A DNA stretch of 64,000 bases from assembly GCA_964410285.1 (NCBI GenBank), contig CAYPFR010000003.1, positions 186,001-250,000 on the forward strand, in the 5' to 3' direction. Shown here piece by piece: positions 8,082 to 16,385 of this stretch. The position numbers and the translations under genes were made by a program. The notes under the pieces are model-generated. The model saw only the letters and a program-made list of their open reading frames with translations. It made no database searches and was not told the DNA's origin. The first letter of the stretch is position 1. Each line of letters begins with the position of its first letter. Origin of the DNA: Fretibacter sp964410285. GTDB taxonomy: Bacteria; Pseudomonadota; Alphaproteobacteria; Caulobacterales; Maricaulaceae.

Positions 8082-8849
8082 ATGACATCACCACTTAAAA
8101 CGACGCTAATACTTACCATGGCCGCCGCCGCTTGCGCGGGCGCTGTGATCTGTCAGGGCGCTTACAACGATATGGCCCGAAGCCAATCCAGCGCGCCGAC
8201 GCCCCAGACCAAGAGTGTCGCTGGCCCAAATGAGACGCAAAGCGCGCAAGCCTTAGTTAAAACCAGCGGCCTTATATCCTTGCGGCCCCGCGTAACAATT
8301 TCGGAGATCACGCCTGAAATTGCGACACGGCAGATAGCTTTGACGAAAACGCCCGATATCTCTAAAAAGGAGCACATCCTAGATGGGCTAGGCCGCACTA
8401 ATATTTCCGTTGCGCGATTGCATGAGGGCCGGTTTCTTCCGACCCCTCACCAAGAGGCCCGCGCATGGACATCCCTGAAATTAGGAAAGGTCGCCTTCAC
8501 TCCACTTCCCGCCAGTACCCATTTTGATGTCCTGCCATCGATTTCGCAAAACGGCGTAGACAGCGACAATAAGATCGATGAAATCCGCCTCGCGGCGGTA
8601 AAGGCCAAGTCCGAATACGTTTTGATTTACGCCGTGGGCAAAGACGCCTTTTGGGGTGAATTTGGCGGCAGGGCGATAGAGCGTACCGGACTAACGGTTG
8701 ATGAGGCTTCGCCTGCGCGCGAAAACGGCGATGCCAAGGCTCTGCTGGTTCAGGCCCATAATGGACGCGTCCTCGGAGCGGTCACGACATGGGCACCGGA
8801 TATGCAAACGCTTACCGCCGAGGTCAAATCCATGATCGAGCAGCTCTAA
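8082..8849 (+). CDS. Predicted exported or membrane-anchored protein, unknown
   Basis: A 255-residue protein not assigned to a named family. From ATG 8082, preceded by AAAGGG at proper spacing, the N-terminus MTSPLKTTLILTMAAAACAG is a signal peptide or anchor; an upstream ATG at 8040 would add 14 residues but lacks a good ribosome-binding site. The C-terminal half contains IDEIRLAAVKAKSEYVLIYA followed by VGKDAFWGEF, a pattern reminiscent of periplasmic lipoproteins that pair a repeated-helix segment with a strand-rich fold, but I cannot name it. It is divergent from ruvC and is followed 42 bases later by the acyltransferase gene on the same strand. Confidence 0.7.
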   Translation: MTSPLKTTLILTMAAAACAGAVICQGAYNDMARSQSSAPTPQTKSVAGPNETQSAQALVKTSGLISLRPRVTISEITPEIATRQIALTKTPDISKKEHILDGLGRTNISVARLHEGRFLPTPHQEARAWTSLKLGKVAFTPLPASTHFDVLPSISQNGVDSDNKIDEIRLAAVKAKSEYVLIYAVGKDAFWGEFGGRAIERTGLTVDEASPARENGDAKALLVQAHNGRVLGAVTTWAPDMQTLTAEVKSMIEQL

Positions 8850-8891
8850 TTCCATACTTTACCGCGCGCCGCGCCGCGTTATAGAAGGAGC

Positions 8892-9980
8892 GTGATAACC
8901 CGCGTTCCAGATAAGACGAGACCTTTGCTCAATATCCAAGCGCTGCGCGCCGCCGCAGCGCTTTTGGTTGTCTTTGTGCATTTACGCGATTTAGAGGCCA
9001 AATATAGTCCAGATCAAATCTTGCCCAAAATCTTCAGCCTTGGGATTGTCGGCGTTGATCTGTTCTTTGTCATTTCTGGATTTATCATGATCTATGTGTG
9101 CTGGGGCCTAGAACGCGGCAGGCGGACGGCAGCTGCGTTTCTTTTTGCCCGGCTCGCCCGCATCTATCCTGTTTACTGGCTCATCGCAGGCGCTGTCTTT
9201 TTCGCATGGAAGCTTAGCCCCGATCTAATAAGTTTTAATCCCGAGCAAGGTTCTGTGGGGCGCTCATTTCTCCTTATCCCCGATTATAATGCACCAATGC
9301 TGAAGGTCGCATGGACCCTCATTCATGAGCTTTATTTTTATCTTGTCTTCAGTCTTTGCCTATTTTTTCCGCGGCGGTTTTGGATCGGGCTGCTAACCTT
9401 TTGGGCCGCCCTCATTTGGGGAGCCAATCAATCCGGTCTGTGCCCAATTACCCCCGGGTGGCGGCTGGTGACAAATCCTATAAATTTGGAGTTCTATTTC
9501 GGCGCGCTGATCGGCTGGGCCTATCTGCATAGCGGCGGCGCAAACCGATTTGGCAAGAGCGCGCTCGCGCTAGGGTTAGGCTTGATGATGGTCGTCATGA
9601 TCTATCAAAGTTATTTTGCGGCGGATATCTATCCAGGTTTTGGCGCGCGCACGCTTTTGATTGGCCTGCCCGCTGCGTTGATTGTTCACGGCCTTGTGCA
9701 ACTGGAGAGCCGCGGCCTGCGCGCCTCCAAAGCGCTCGCGCGGAGCGGGGATTGGTCCTATGCGCTTTACCTTGCGCATGTCCCCATATTAAGCGCGTTA
9801 TTTCTGCTCTGGGGCCGCGCTGCATATGGCAGCAGCCCGCTAGACAACCTCATTGTCATGCCCTTATTTGTTGGGATCGCTATTGGTTTATCTGCCGCTA
9901 TATGGCTTGGATTTGAGCGCCCGATTTTACGCGCAAGCCGCCGCATCCGCCGGCGTATAGATAATCCCCCAAATAGGTGA
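8892..9980 (+). CDS. Acyltransferase 3 family membrane protein (OafA-like)
   Basis: A 362-residue integral membrane O-acyltransferase. The family signature near the N-terminus, NIQALRAAAALLVVFVHLRD, contains the catalytic His of the R-x(10)-H motif, and GVDLFFVISGFIMIYV follows. About ten hydrophobic segments are visible. Family members acetylate cell-surface sugars or lipopolysaccharide; the acceptor here is not known. The start is the GTG at 8892; AGAAGGAG sits only one base before it, so initiation at the in-frame TTG 8925 (just before LNIQALRAA) is an alternative. No sugar-synthesis genes are nearby. Confidence 0.9.
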   Translation: MITRVPDKTRPLLNIQALRAAAALLVVFVHLRDLEAKYSPDQILPKIFSLGIVGVDLFFVISGFIMIYVCWGLERGRRTAAAFLFARLARIYPVYWLIAGAVFFAWKLSPDLISFNPEQGSVGRSFLLIPDYNAPMLKVAWTLIHELYFYLVFSLCLFFPRRFWIGLLTFWAALIWGANQSGLCPITPGWRLVTNPINLEFYFGALIGWAYLHSGGANRFGKSALALGLGLMMVVMIYQSYFAADIYPGFGARTLLIGLPAALIVHGLVQLESRGLRASKALARSGDWSYALYLAHVPILSALFLLWGRAAYGSSPLDNLIVMPLFVGIAIGLSAAIWLGFERPILRASRRIRRRIDNPPNR

Positions 9981-9990
9981 GGCGAAGGGT

Positions 9991-10032
9991 GTTACGTCAA
10001 CCCAGTACTGTGGGGGCGTGGGCTGACGTAAC
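9991..10032. repeat. Inverted repeat between convergent genes
   Basis: GTTACGTCA at 9991-9999 is mirrored by TGACGTAAC at 10024-10032, a perfect 9-bp inverted repeat; after one unpaired base on each side, CCCA/TGGG extends the stem. It lies between the stop codons of the convergent acyltransferase and gcvPB genes. There is no T-tract, so it may be a bidirectional RNA-end-stabilising or Rho-assisted termination hairpin rather than an intrinsic terminator. Confidence 0.5.
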
Positions 10033-10090
10033 GTGATCTCTCTGCCGTAATCCGCCGCCAAAATCCAGCGCTGTAAAGAGCCAATGTTAA

Positions 10091-11659
10091 TTATTCGGCA
10101 GCCTCATTGAGTATCTCCGGCGGGCTCCAACGTAAAACAGGTTTCCGCGCGGCTTGGGTTTCATCAAGCCTGCGCATGGGCGCGTGCATCGGCGCGTTTC
10201 TAAAGCGCTTGACATCGCCTGATTTGGCCCGCTCCGCGAGGCTGCGCATAGAGCGAATAAAGCGGTCAAGTTCGCCTTTGGACTCAGATTCTGTGGGTTC
10301 AATCAACATCGCGCCGTGCACGACCAACGGAAAATACATGGTCATGGGATGATAGCCCTCGTCGATCATAGCTTTAGCAAAATCGAGCGTCTCTACCCCT
10401 GTATCTTTAAGGAAACGATCATCAAAGAGGGCCTCGTGCATACATACGCCGCCAAAGGCGGGCGTCATGACATCCGAGAGGCTCGCTTGGATATAATTTG
10501 CGTTCAGCACTGCATCCTCAGTCGCCTGCTTAAGACCGTCCGCGCCGTGGCTCATCATATATGAGAGCGCGCGGCTATACATGCCCATTTGCCCGTGGAA
10601 AGCGCACATACGGCCAAAACTGCCCTCCGTCTCGGAGGTGTTTTCAACCAGATCAAATCCTGACTCTGTTTTCACCACATAGGGTACAGGCGCATGGTCC
10701 TTAAGGGCGTCAGATAAAACCGTTGGTCCCGACCCCGGCCCGCCGCCGCCATGAGGCGTTGAAAATGTTTTATGCAGATTGATATGCATGGCATCCACGC
10801 CCAGATCTCCGGGCCGCACACGGCCAACGAGAGCGTTAAAATTCGCCCCGTCACAGTAAAAATAACCGCCCGCTGCATGAATAAGGTCGGCGATTTCGAT
10901 AATGTCAGTCTCAAATAATCCACATGTATTGGGATTGGTCAGCATGATACCGGCAATATCATCGGATTTTTCCGACAGCTTGGCCCGCAGCGCGTCCATA
11001 TCCACGCGTCCGCGGCTATCGGCGGGAATTTCATCGACGCTAAAACCGCATTGGACTGCGGTGGCGGGATTAGTGCCATGAGCAGACTCCGGTACAAGGA
11101 CGCGGCGGCGCGCACTCTGCCCATCTGCATCAAGGCGCGCCCGAATGGCCATCATTCCGCAAAGCTCGCCGTGGGCACCGGCCTTGGGCGTTAGCGCCAC
11201 CGCCGGCATATTGCAAAGCGTCATCAGCCAATGGGAAAGCTCATACATGAGCTCAAGCGCGCCTTGCACCGAGGAGATTGGCGCGAGCGGGTGCACATCG
11301 GCAAAGCCAGGCAGGCGCGCGACTTTCTCATTAAGCCGCGGATTATGTTTCATCGTGCAAGAGCCAAGTGGATAAACGCCCAAATCAATCGCGTAGTTTT
11401 TTTGGCTTAGGCGCACATAATGGCGCATGGTCTCAGGCTCAGACAGACCGGGGAGGCCAATATCGCCTTGGCGCGCATGGCCGCCGAGGCGGGATTTACC
11501 GCCCTTAGGCTCTGGCAGATCAACACCAGAATTTTGTAATGTCCCCGTTTCAAAAATCAGCTTTGTCGCTTGATTGAGGCCATAGCTGCCGGAAACAGTT
11601 CTTCCGTGCGGGCTATCATTCGCCGCAATAGGGGATGTCGGGCGTCCTTGGTTTTTCAT
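10091..11659 (-). CDS. gcvPB: Glycine dehydrogenase (decarboxylating) subunit 2
   Basis: PLP-bearing half of the split P protein of the glycine cleavage system, 522 residues. The PLP-binding Lys is in HINLHKTFSTPHGGGGPGSG, and EFTVKL-type counterparts lie in subunit 1. The N-terminus GSYGLNQATKLIFETG and YPLGSCTMKHNPRLNE are typical of subunit 2. It decarboxylates glycine and passes the aminomethyl group to GcvH. Its ATG overlaps the gcvPA stop codon (ATGA). It is the last gene of the gcv operon, which ends at the 9991 inverted repeat. Confidence 0.97.
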   Translation of the reverse strand: MKNQGRPTSPIAANDSPHGRTVSGSYGLNQATKLIFETGTLQNSGVDLPEPKGGKSRLGGHARQGDIGLPGLSEPETMRHYVRLSQKNYAIDLGVYPLGSCTMKHNPRLNEKVARLPGFADVHPLAPISSVQGALELMYELSHWLMTLCNMPAVALTPKAGAHGELCGMMAIRARLDADGQSARRRVLVPESAHGTNPATAVQCGFSVDEIPADSRGRVDMDALRAKLSEKSDDIAGIMLTNPNTCGLFETDIIEIADLIHAAGGYFYCDGANFNALVGRVRPGDLGVDAMHINLHKTFSTPHGGGGPGSGPTVLSDALKDHAPVPYVVKTESGFDLVENTSETEGSFGRMCAFHGQMGMYSRALSYMMSHGADGLKQATEDAVLNANYIQASLSDVMTPAFGGVCMHEALFDDRFLKDTGVETLDFAKAMIDEGYHPMTMYFPLVVHGAMLIEPTESESKGELDRFIRSMRSLAERAKSGDVKRFRNAPMHAPMRRLDETQAARKPVLRWSPPEILNEAAE

Positions 11660-12996
11660 GATAATACCTCCGTCAGCGCGGCCGCAAAGGCCTGCATATC
11701 CTCATCGCTCACCACCTCGGTGGCGCACACCAAAAGCAGGTCGTCATGCTGCCCATCTGATAGTCTTGAAAAGGGCACGCCGCCCAAAATCCCCTTCTCC
11801 GCGAGGGCCTCAACGACCTTTGCGGCGGGTTGATTTAGCTTGACAGTAAATTCATTGAAAAATGTGTCATTTATCACCTGCGCGCCATCAACCGCGTCTA
11901 TCATATCCGCGAGCGCGCAGGCATTTTCATGATTAAGCGCCGCCATGCGCTTAAGTCCTGCATCGCCGAGCAAGCTCATATGAACTGTAAAGGCAAGACA
12001 GCATAAACCGCTATTGGTGCAGATATTGGATGTCGCTTTTTCGCGGCGAATATGCTGCTCGCGGGTTGATAATGTGAGCACAAACCCGCGCTCTCCGCTC
12101 GCGTCCACCGTCTGGCCGCAGACGCGGCCCGGCATTTGGCGCACCAGTTTTTTGCGGCAGGCAAAAAGGCCGACATGCGGGCCGCCAAAATTTAACCCAA
12201 CGCCAAGCCCTTGGCCTTCACCGACGACAATATCCGCACCTTGCTCGCCCGGCGGGGTAATTGCCGCCAGCGCCACAGGCTCTGTGAAGACCGCGATCAA
12301 AAGCGCCTTATGGGCGTGAGCTTTCTCGGCAATGGGCGCAAGGTCAACGATCTCGCCAAAGACATTGGGGCTTTGTACCACGACGCAGGCTGTCTCGTCT
12401 GTGATCATATCGATGACCGAGGCATCTTCGCCGATTGCAGGCGCGACCTCGTTGATTTGAATATCGAGGAATTTGGCTACGGATTGCGTCGCGGCGGCGT
12501 AATGCGGATGCAGGCCGGGCGCAAGAATGGCGCGCGTCTTACGCGTCACGCGCTTGGCCATGACCACCGCTTCCGCGCAGGCCGTTGAGCCATCATACAT
12601 AGAGGCATTGGCGACTTCCATGCCCGTAAGAAGCGCGACCTGCGTTTGAAATTCGAACAGCGCTTGCAACGTGCCTTGGGAAATTTCCGGCTGATAGGGC
12701 GTATAGGCGGTCAGGAATTCACTTCGCTGGATGAGATGGTCAACGGTGGCAGGGATATGGTGCTTATACGCACCTGCCCCGCAGAAAAACGGCACGGAAG
12801 ACGCGCTTACTGATTTTGCTGACAGCCGGCTCATATGCCGCTCAACCGCCGCTTCAGATTGATGCTTTGGTAGATCAACCAGTCCGCTAAGCCGCGCCGA
12901 TTTTGGCACATCGGCAAATAAATCATCAATTGAGTCCGCGCCGATGACATCCATCATCGCCGCGCGGTCATTTGCATTCAAAGGTAGGTAACGCAT
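11656..12996 (-). CDS. gcvPA: Glycine dehydrogenase (decarboxylating) subunit 1
   Basis: A 446-residue subunit 1 of the split glycine decarboxylase. The N-terminus MRYLPLNANDRAAMMDVIG and motifs FFCGAGAYKHHIPATVDHL, TAYTPYQPEISQGTLQALFE and MYDGSTACAEAVVMAKRVT are characteristic. It forms an alpha2beta2 enzyme with gcvPB. Its start overlaps the stop codon of the upstream membrane-protein gene (TAATG), and its end overlaps gcvPB (ATGA), so translation is coupled through the operon. Confidence 0.97.
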   Translation of the reverse strand: MRYLPLNANDRAAMMDVIGADSIDDLFADVPKSARLSGLVDLPKHQSEAAVERHMSRLSAKSVSASSVPFFCGAGAYKHHIPATVDHLIQRSEFLTAYTPYQPEISQGTLQALFEFQTQVALLTGMEVANASMYDGSTACAEAVVMAKRVTRKTRAILAPGLHPHYAAATQSVAKFLDIQINEVAPAIGEDASVIDMITDETACVVVQSPNVFGEIVDLAPIAEKAHAHKALLIAVFTEPVALAAITPPGEQGADIVVGEGQGLGVGLNFGGPHVGLFACRKKLVRQMPGRVCGQTVDASGERGFVLTLSTREQHIRREKATSNICTNSGLCCLAFTVHMSLLGDAGLKRMAALNHENACALADMIDAVDGAQVINDTFFNEFTVKLNQPAAKVVEALAEKGILGGVPFSRLSDGQHDDLLLVCATEVVSDEDMQAFAAALTEVLS

Positions 12997-13370
12997 TAAT
13001 TAGCCCTCAACAATAAAACTGCGAGACCCGCAGCTATGATTAATCCTAGGCCGTCAACAACGGCAATTTTACTCAGGCTCCCGCCTAGCTCCCCGCGCAT
13101 AAGGGCGATCAACATAAATCCGGCCATGCTCATGCTGGTTCCCACTAAAACAGGCCAGCGCGCCGCCGGGACATGGGCGGCGTAAATACAGCTCGCAGCG
13201 ACCAATCCAAAAAGCAAAGCTCGGTGCTGCAAGAGGGTCATCAGAACTTGCTCCTGCGCAGAAATACCGTAAAGACTCGCCATTTTTTGCGGAAAAAACA
13301 CCGACAGCGCAGGCAGGCCGTGAATAAGTAAAGCCAGAAGGTAGAATAAAACGGCGATAAGGCTTGGCAT
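12996..13370 (-). CDS. Small four-helix membrane protein in gcv operon
   Basis: A 124-residue, very hydrophobic protein with about four predicted helices (VLFYLLALLIHGLPALSVF; ALLFGLVAASCIYAAHVPA; WPVLVGTSMSMAGFMLIALM; VVDGLGLIIAAGLAVLLL). I do not recognise a named family with confidence. Start and stop codons overlap those of its neighbours (TAATG on both sides), so it is firmly embedded between the PaiB-like gene and gcvPA. A link to glycine metabolism is suggested only by position. Confidence 0.75.
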   Translation of the reverse strand: MPSLIAVLFYLLALLIHGLPALSVFFPQKMASLYGISAQEQVLMTLLQHRALLFGLVAASCIYAAHVPAARWPVLVGTSMSMAGFMLIALMRGELGGSLSKIAVVDGLGLIIAAGLAVLLLRAN

Positions 13371-13993
13371 TATAGAAACCTTTTCATTTCAAAGGCCATA
13401 TCACGTTCTGCGGCGCAGGATGAATTTTCAAAGATAATAACCACGCCGCGCTGGTCGGCCTCGGGCCTATTTTGGCTCAATTTTTCGACGAATGTGATCG
13501 TTTCGGCCTCAAGAGAAAAGCCAACAATCGCGTTCGATAATTTCGCTATGTAATCCTCTGGCGCATCAGAAATCTTCCAAGGCTGCTTAAGCCCGCTCTC
13601 CATGACATCAGTAAGCGGCGCAAGAAAGGCGGCCATATTCGCGCTATCCTCAGCCACCGTTATTTGACCGCGAATTTCGGCCGCCATATAATTCCATGTC
13701 GGCACAGCCTTATGATGCTCGGCTTTGGAGGGGTAATAAGACGGCGATATATAGGCGTTGGGCCCGCGAAATATAGCCGCCGCCACACCCTCAGTTTTTG
13801 CCGCTTTCCAGAACGGGTTGGCGCGAGCGACATGGCCAAGAAAACACTGCTTCCCCGCGTCATAAAAAAGCGGCACAAGCGCGGTTACGGGGCCACCCTC
13901 CCCATTTACAGCAACCGAGGCAAAGGGACAGCGCGCCGCAAATGCGAGCGCTGCTGCCTTATCGTGATTGGTGAATATGGGGGTGGGATGCAT
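13370..13993 (-). CDS. PaiB-family FMN-binding protein
   Basis: A 207-residue split-barrel flavin-binding protein of the PaiB/FMN_bind_2 family. The signature YISPSYYPSKAEHHKAVPTW, followed by NY, is diagnostic, and the N-terminus MHPTPIF is the family's usual start. I chose ATG 13993, preceded by GGAAA; a TTG at 14062 would add 23 unlikely residues. PaiB was first described as a sporulation/protease regulator in Bacillus; most homologues have an unknown role, perhaps redox or FMN-dependent enzymatic. It lies between gcvH (80-base gap) and the small membrane-protein gene (overlap). Confidence 0.9.
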   Translation of the reverse strand: MHPTPIFTNHDKAAALAFAARCPFASVAVNGEGGPVTALVPLFYDAGKQCFLGHVARANPFWKAAKTEGVAAAIFRGPNAYISPSYYPSKAEHHKAVPTWNYMAAEIRGQITVAEDSANMAAFLAPLTDVMESGLKQPWKISDAPEDYIAKLSNAIVGFSLEAETITFVEKLSQNRPEADQRGVVIIFENSSCAAERDMAFEMKRFL

Positions 13994-14073
13994 GGGTTTC
14001 CAATTTAAATTATCCGAAACATCCGGGGTTTCGGCGTTTCGATAACGTCGCTTGCTGGACAAAGACTAGGCCG

Positions 14074-14445
14074 CTACAAGCCCTCGCAATAGCTCTTATA
14101 GGCCGCTTCATCCATAAGGCTGCCAAGCTCATCTTTATCCGTGATCTTAATTTTTAAGAACCAGCCCTTCCCGCGGGGGTCCTCGTTAACGGTGGCCGGC
14201 TCATCCTCTAGCGCGCCGTTGACCGCTGTGACTTCGCCGCCCACAGGCGCGTAGACTTCGGAGGCGGCTTTCACGCTCTCGACAACCGCCGCTTCATCGC
14301 CTTTTGCCATTTCGCGGCCAAGCTCTGGTAGTTCAACAAAGACGACATCGCCAAGCTGCTCCGCCGCATAGGCGCTAATGCCAACAGTGCCGGCGTCTCC
14401 GTCAACTGTAATCCATTCATGATCTTCGGTGTAATAAGTGCTCAT
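14074..14445 (-). CDS. gcvH: Glycine cleavage system H protein
   Basis: Lipoyl carrier of the glycine cleavage system, 123 residues. The lipoylated Lys59 lies in VVESVKAASEVYAPVGG. The N-terminus YYTEDHEWI and the C-terminal WFLKIKI region are typical. It shuttles the aminomethyl group between the P protein and GcvT. It starts 18 bases after the gcvT stop codon and is controlled with it by the upstream glycine riboswitch. Confidence 0.98.
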   Translation of the reverse strand: MSTYYTEDHEWITVDGDAGTVGISAYAAEQLGDVVFVELPELGREMAKGDEAAVVESVKAASEVYAPVGGEVTAVNGALEDEPATVNEDPRGKGWFLKIKITDKDELGSLMDEAAYKSYCEGL

Positions 14446-14463
14446 GTGAAGCTCCCTGTTTGC

Positions 14464-15615
14464 CTATTTGGTTCTGTGGTAATTATGCGGCGCGAAAGGC
14501 ATTTTCGCCGTTTTTGCGGGGCGCGCCTTACCGCGTACGATCAACTGCACAGGCGTACCGGCCTTTGCAAATTCGCGCGCGACATACCCCATGGCCACAG
14601 GGCCATTATGGGTGGGGCCAAAACCGCCGCTGGTTATCTCGCCAATTTTCTTCCCGTCCATATCCTGAATTTCAGTATGCTCGCGGGCCGGTGCGCGGCC
14701 CTCGGGCAGAATGCCAACCAGACGGCGGGATGGTTTATTGGCAATCTCGGCCTCTACCCGCTTTGCGCCCAAGTATTTTCCGCCCTTGCGGCGATGTCTT
14801 TGGATTGACCACAAGAGCCCAGCTTCAACGGGGCTAGTCGTTTCGTCAATATCATGTCCATAAAGGCAAAGCCCGGCCTCAAGCCGCAAGGAGTCGCGCG
14901 CGCCAAGGCCGATCGGCTCAACGTCCACATAAGCCATAAGCGCCGACCAGAGCCGCACGATATCGTCATGGCGGGCGGAAATTTCAAAGCCATCTTCCCC
15001 CGTATAGCCGCTGCGCGAAACATGCGCCCACACAGGGCCGCCGTCGACATTACCCAGTTCCAGATCAGTATGGGTCATAAAGCTAAGCGCTTCGACCGCC
15101 GGATTAAGGCAGCCAAGAACATCACTTGCGCGCGGGCCTTGCAGGGCAATCAACGCCAATGTGTCGTCTTTGACATCCAGATTAACGCCCTTGGGCAAAT
15201 GTTTTTTGATATGTTTAAAGTCCGCCGCCTTACAGCCCGCATTCACCACCAGATAGAGATAATGCTCTGTTCCTGAATGCGCGAGGCGCGAGATCATCAA
15301 ATCATCTAAAATCCCGCCGTCCTTATTTAGGAATTGCGAATAGCGCTGCTGCCCCGGCTCAAGGTCCTGAATACTGGCAGGCACGAGGGTCTCTAGCGCT
15401 TTGGCCGCGGTTTCAAATGTCCCGTCTTCGGCGACGATAAAACATTGGCCCATGTGGGAGACATCAAAGAGCCCCGCTTTGGCGCGCGTGTGCAAATGCT
15501 CTTTTAGAACGCCGGATGGATATTGCACGGGCATGTCATAGCCGGCAAATTCCACCATTTTAGCCCCCAGCGCGACGTGATGGGCGTGAAGGGCTGTTTT
15601 ATTGAGGTCACTCAT
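14464..15615 (-). CDS. gcvT: Aminomethyltransferase (glycine cleavage T protein)
   Basis: A 383-residue tetrahydrofolate-dependent enzyme that releases ammonia and forms 5,10-methylene-THF from the aminomethyl-lipoyl group on GcvH. Motifs: HVALGAKMVEFAGYDMPVQY, GLFDVSHMGQ, ISRSGYTGEDGFEI-like SRSGYTGEDGFEI, and LGARDSLRLEAGLCLYG. I chose ATG 15615 (MSDLNKTALHAHH), preceded by GGGAG eight bases upstream; the longer open frame to 15921 runs through the riboswitch and is not coding. It is the first gene of the operon. Confidence 0.97.
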   Translation of the reverse strand: MSDLNKTALHAHHVALGAKMVEFAGYDMPVQYPSGVLKEHLHTRAKAGLFDVSHMGQCFIVAEDGTFETAAKALETLVPASIQDLEPGQQRYSQFLNKDGGILDDLMISRLAHSGTEHYLYLVVNAGCKAADFKHIKKHLPKGVNLDVKDDTLALIALQGPRASDVLGCLNPAVEALSFMTHTDLELGNVDGGPVWAHVSRSGYTGEDGFEISARHDDIVRLWSALMAYVDVEPIGLGARDSLRLEAGLCLYGHDIDETTSPVEAGLLWSIQRHRRKGGKYLGAKRVEAEIANKPSRRLVGILPEGRAPAREHTEIQDMDGKKIGEITSGGFGPTHNGPVAMGYVAREFAKAGTPVQLIVRGKARPAKTAKMPFAPHNYHRTK

Positions 15616-15649
15616 ATGGCATCTCCCGCAGAAACTGCGCCTAATGCCA

Positions 15650-15796
15650 CCAGCTGTCCCTTTGGGCCTGAGAGATTGATCCAGCGACTGATATCCAGCC
15701 GCTAAACTTACTCCGTCGGCGGGGCGTTTCACCTTCCTTTTCAAAGTGGCCCTCACATGAAGGGTCAAGAGAAAAGGTCGCCCGCTTTCCAGCGTT
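15650..15796 (-). promoter_or_regulatory. Glycine riboswitch, second aptamer with enlarged P2
   Basis: Read on the minus strand, this holds the P1 5' strand GCTGGAAAG (15785-15793), the core GCCGACGGAGTAA (15708-15720), a P3 hairpin AGCGGCTG/CAGTCGCT, and CTCTCAGGC (15666-15674) closing with GGGACAGC. The core differs from aptamer 1 (CCGAAGGAGCAA) at two positions. The P2 arm is long (about 15717-15784): GCGGGCG pairs with CGCCCCGC, then ACCTTTTC with GAAAAGG. It ends 35 bases before gcvT and most likely controls it positively in response to glycine, as known for this class. Confidence 0.85.
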
Positions 15797-15807
15797 TTAA
15801 TTCCAAG

Positions 15808-15888
15808 CGGTCCACTTTGCCTGAGAGTTTCCGGGGCGGTTGCTCCTTCGGCGGCGGCCAATCTTCGCTGGCGCGCGCTCTCCCACTT
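15808..15888 (-). promoter_or_regulatory. Glycine riboswitch, first aptamer
   Basis: On the minus strand: GGGAGAG (15878-15884) for P1, a short P2, CCGAAGGAGCAA (15840-15851) as the conserved core, and AAACTCTCAGGCAAAGTGGAC (15811-15831) as the P1 3' strand and linker. These are close to the class consensus. A second aptamer follows 12 bases downstream, giving the common tandem arrangement upstream of the gcvT operon. Confidence 0.93.
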
Positions 15889-15902
15889 GAAATGAGGATT
15901 GG

Positions 15903-15931
15903 GATATGGACGATTCCACAAGATGAGTCAA
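15903..15931 (-). promoter_or_regulatory. Sigma-70-type promoter of the gcv operon
   Basis: Minus strand: -35 TTGACT (15926-15931), a 17-base spacer, and -10 CATATC (15903-15908). Transcription would begin near 15896, about ten bases before the first glycine aptamer. The spacing and position make this one of the clearest promoters in the window. Confidence 0.7.
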
Positions 15932-16020
15932 TTCGCGCTTCACGGGCTAACGCAATTTTCAGTGGACAAATCCTTAATCTTTTCATGCCATAGGTCACAA
16001 TCATATTAGCGAGAGAAATT

Positions 16021-16353
16021 ATGGGTAAGTCACAAGAAGAAATAGCATTTGAAATGCTCTCCAAACTCAAAGGCCTTGGCGTTTGGGGAGAAGGCAATAA
16101 AGACGAAATTCTCGATCTTTTTGCCGAGTGTTTGATTGCCGCACAAGGTCAGCGCCGCGTTAAAGGACTCGAAGCTACGCGGCCCTCGGCCCCCGCAGTG
16201 CAACCCGCCGCGAGAATGGGAGCGCCCTTAACCCCGCCTGCTACCCCTATCCAGCCCCAACATGCGCCGGTTCACAATCCTGTGCACCAACAACAGCAAC
16301 AGGTTGCGCAGACATTTGCTCCGCCCCAGCAAGGCTTGCAGCGTCAAGGTTAA
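16021..16353 (+). CDS. Small Pro/Gln-rich protein, unknown
   Basis: A 110-residue protein with two parts. Residues 1-50 look folded and helical (EEIAFEMLSKLKGLGVWGEG, KDEILDLFAECLIAAQG); the rest is low-complexity Pro/Gln/Ala/His (PIQPQHAPVHNPVHQQQQQ), probably disordered. I do not recognise it. The ATG has AGCGAGAGAAATT upstream, a modest ribosome-binding site. It is divergent from the gcv operon and convergent with argS. Codon use and the conserved-looking helical head argue that it is a real gene. Confidence 0.6.
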   Translation: MGKSQEEIAFEMLSKLKGLGVWGEGNKDEILDLFAECLIAAQGQRRVKGLEATRPSAPAVQPAARMGAPLTPPATPIQPQHAPVHNPVHQQQQQVAQTFAPPQQGLQRQG

Positions 16354-16385
16354 ACGGATAATCGAAGGCCACTCACTCCGAACCG

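Noticed and set aside
15616..15921. N-terminal extension of the gcvT reading frame
   Set aside because: It runs through the tandem glycine riboswitch and the mature gcvT starts at ATG 15615 with a good ribosome-binding site.
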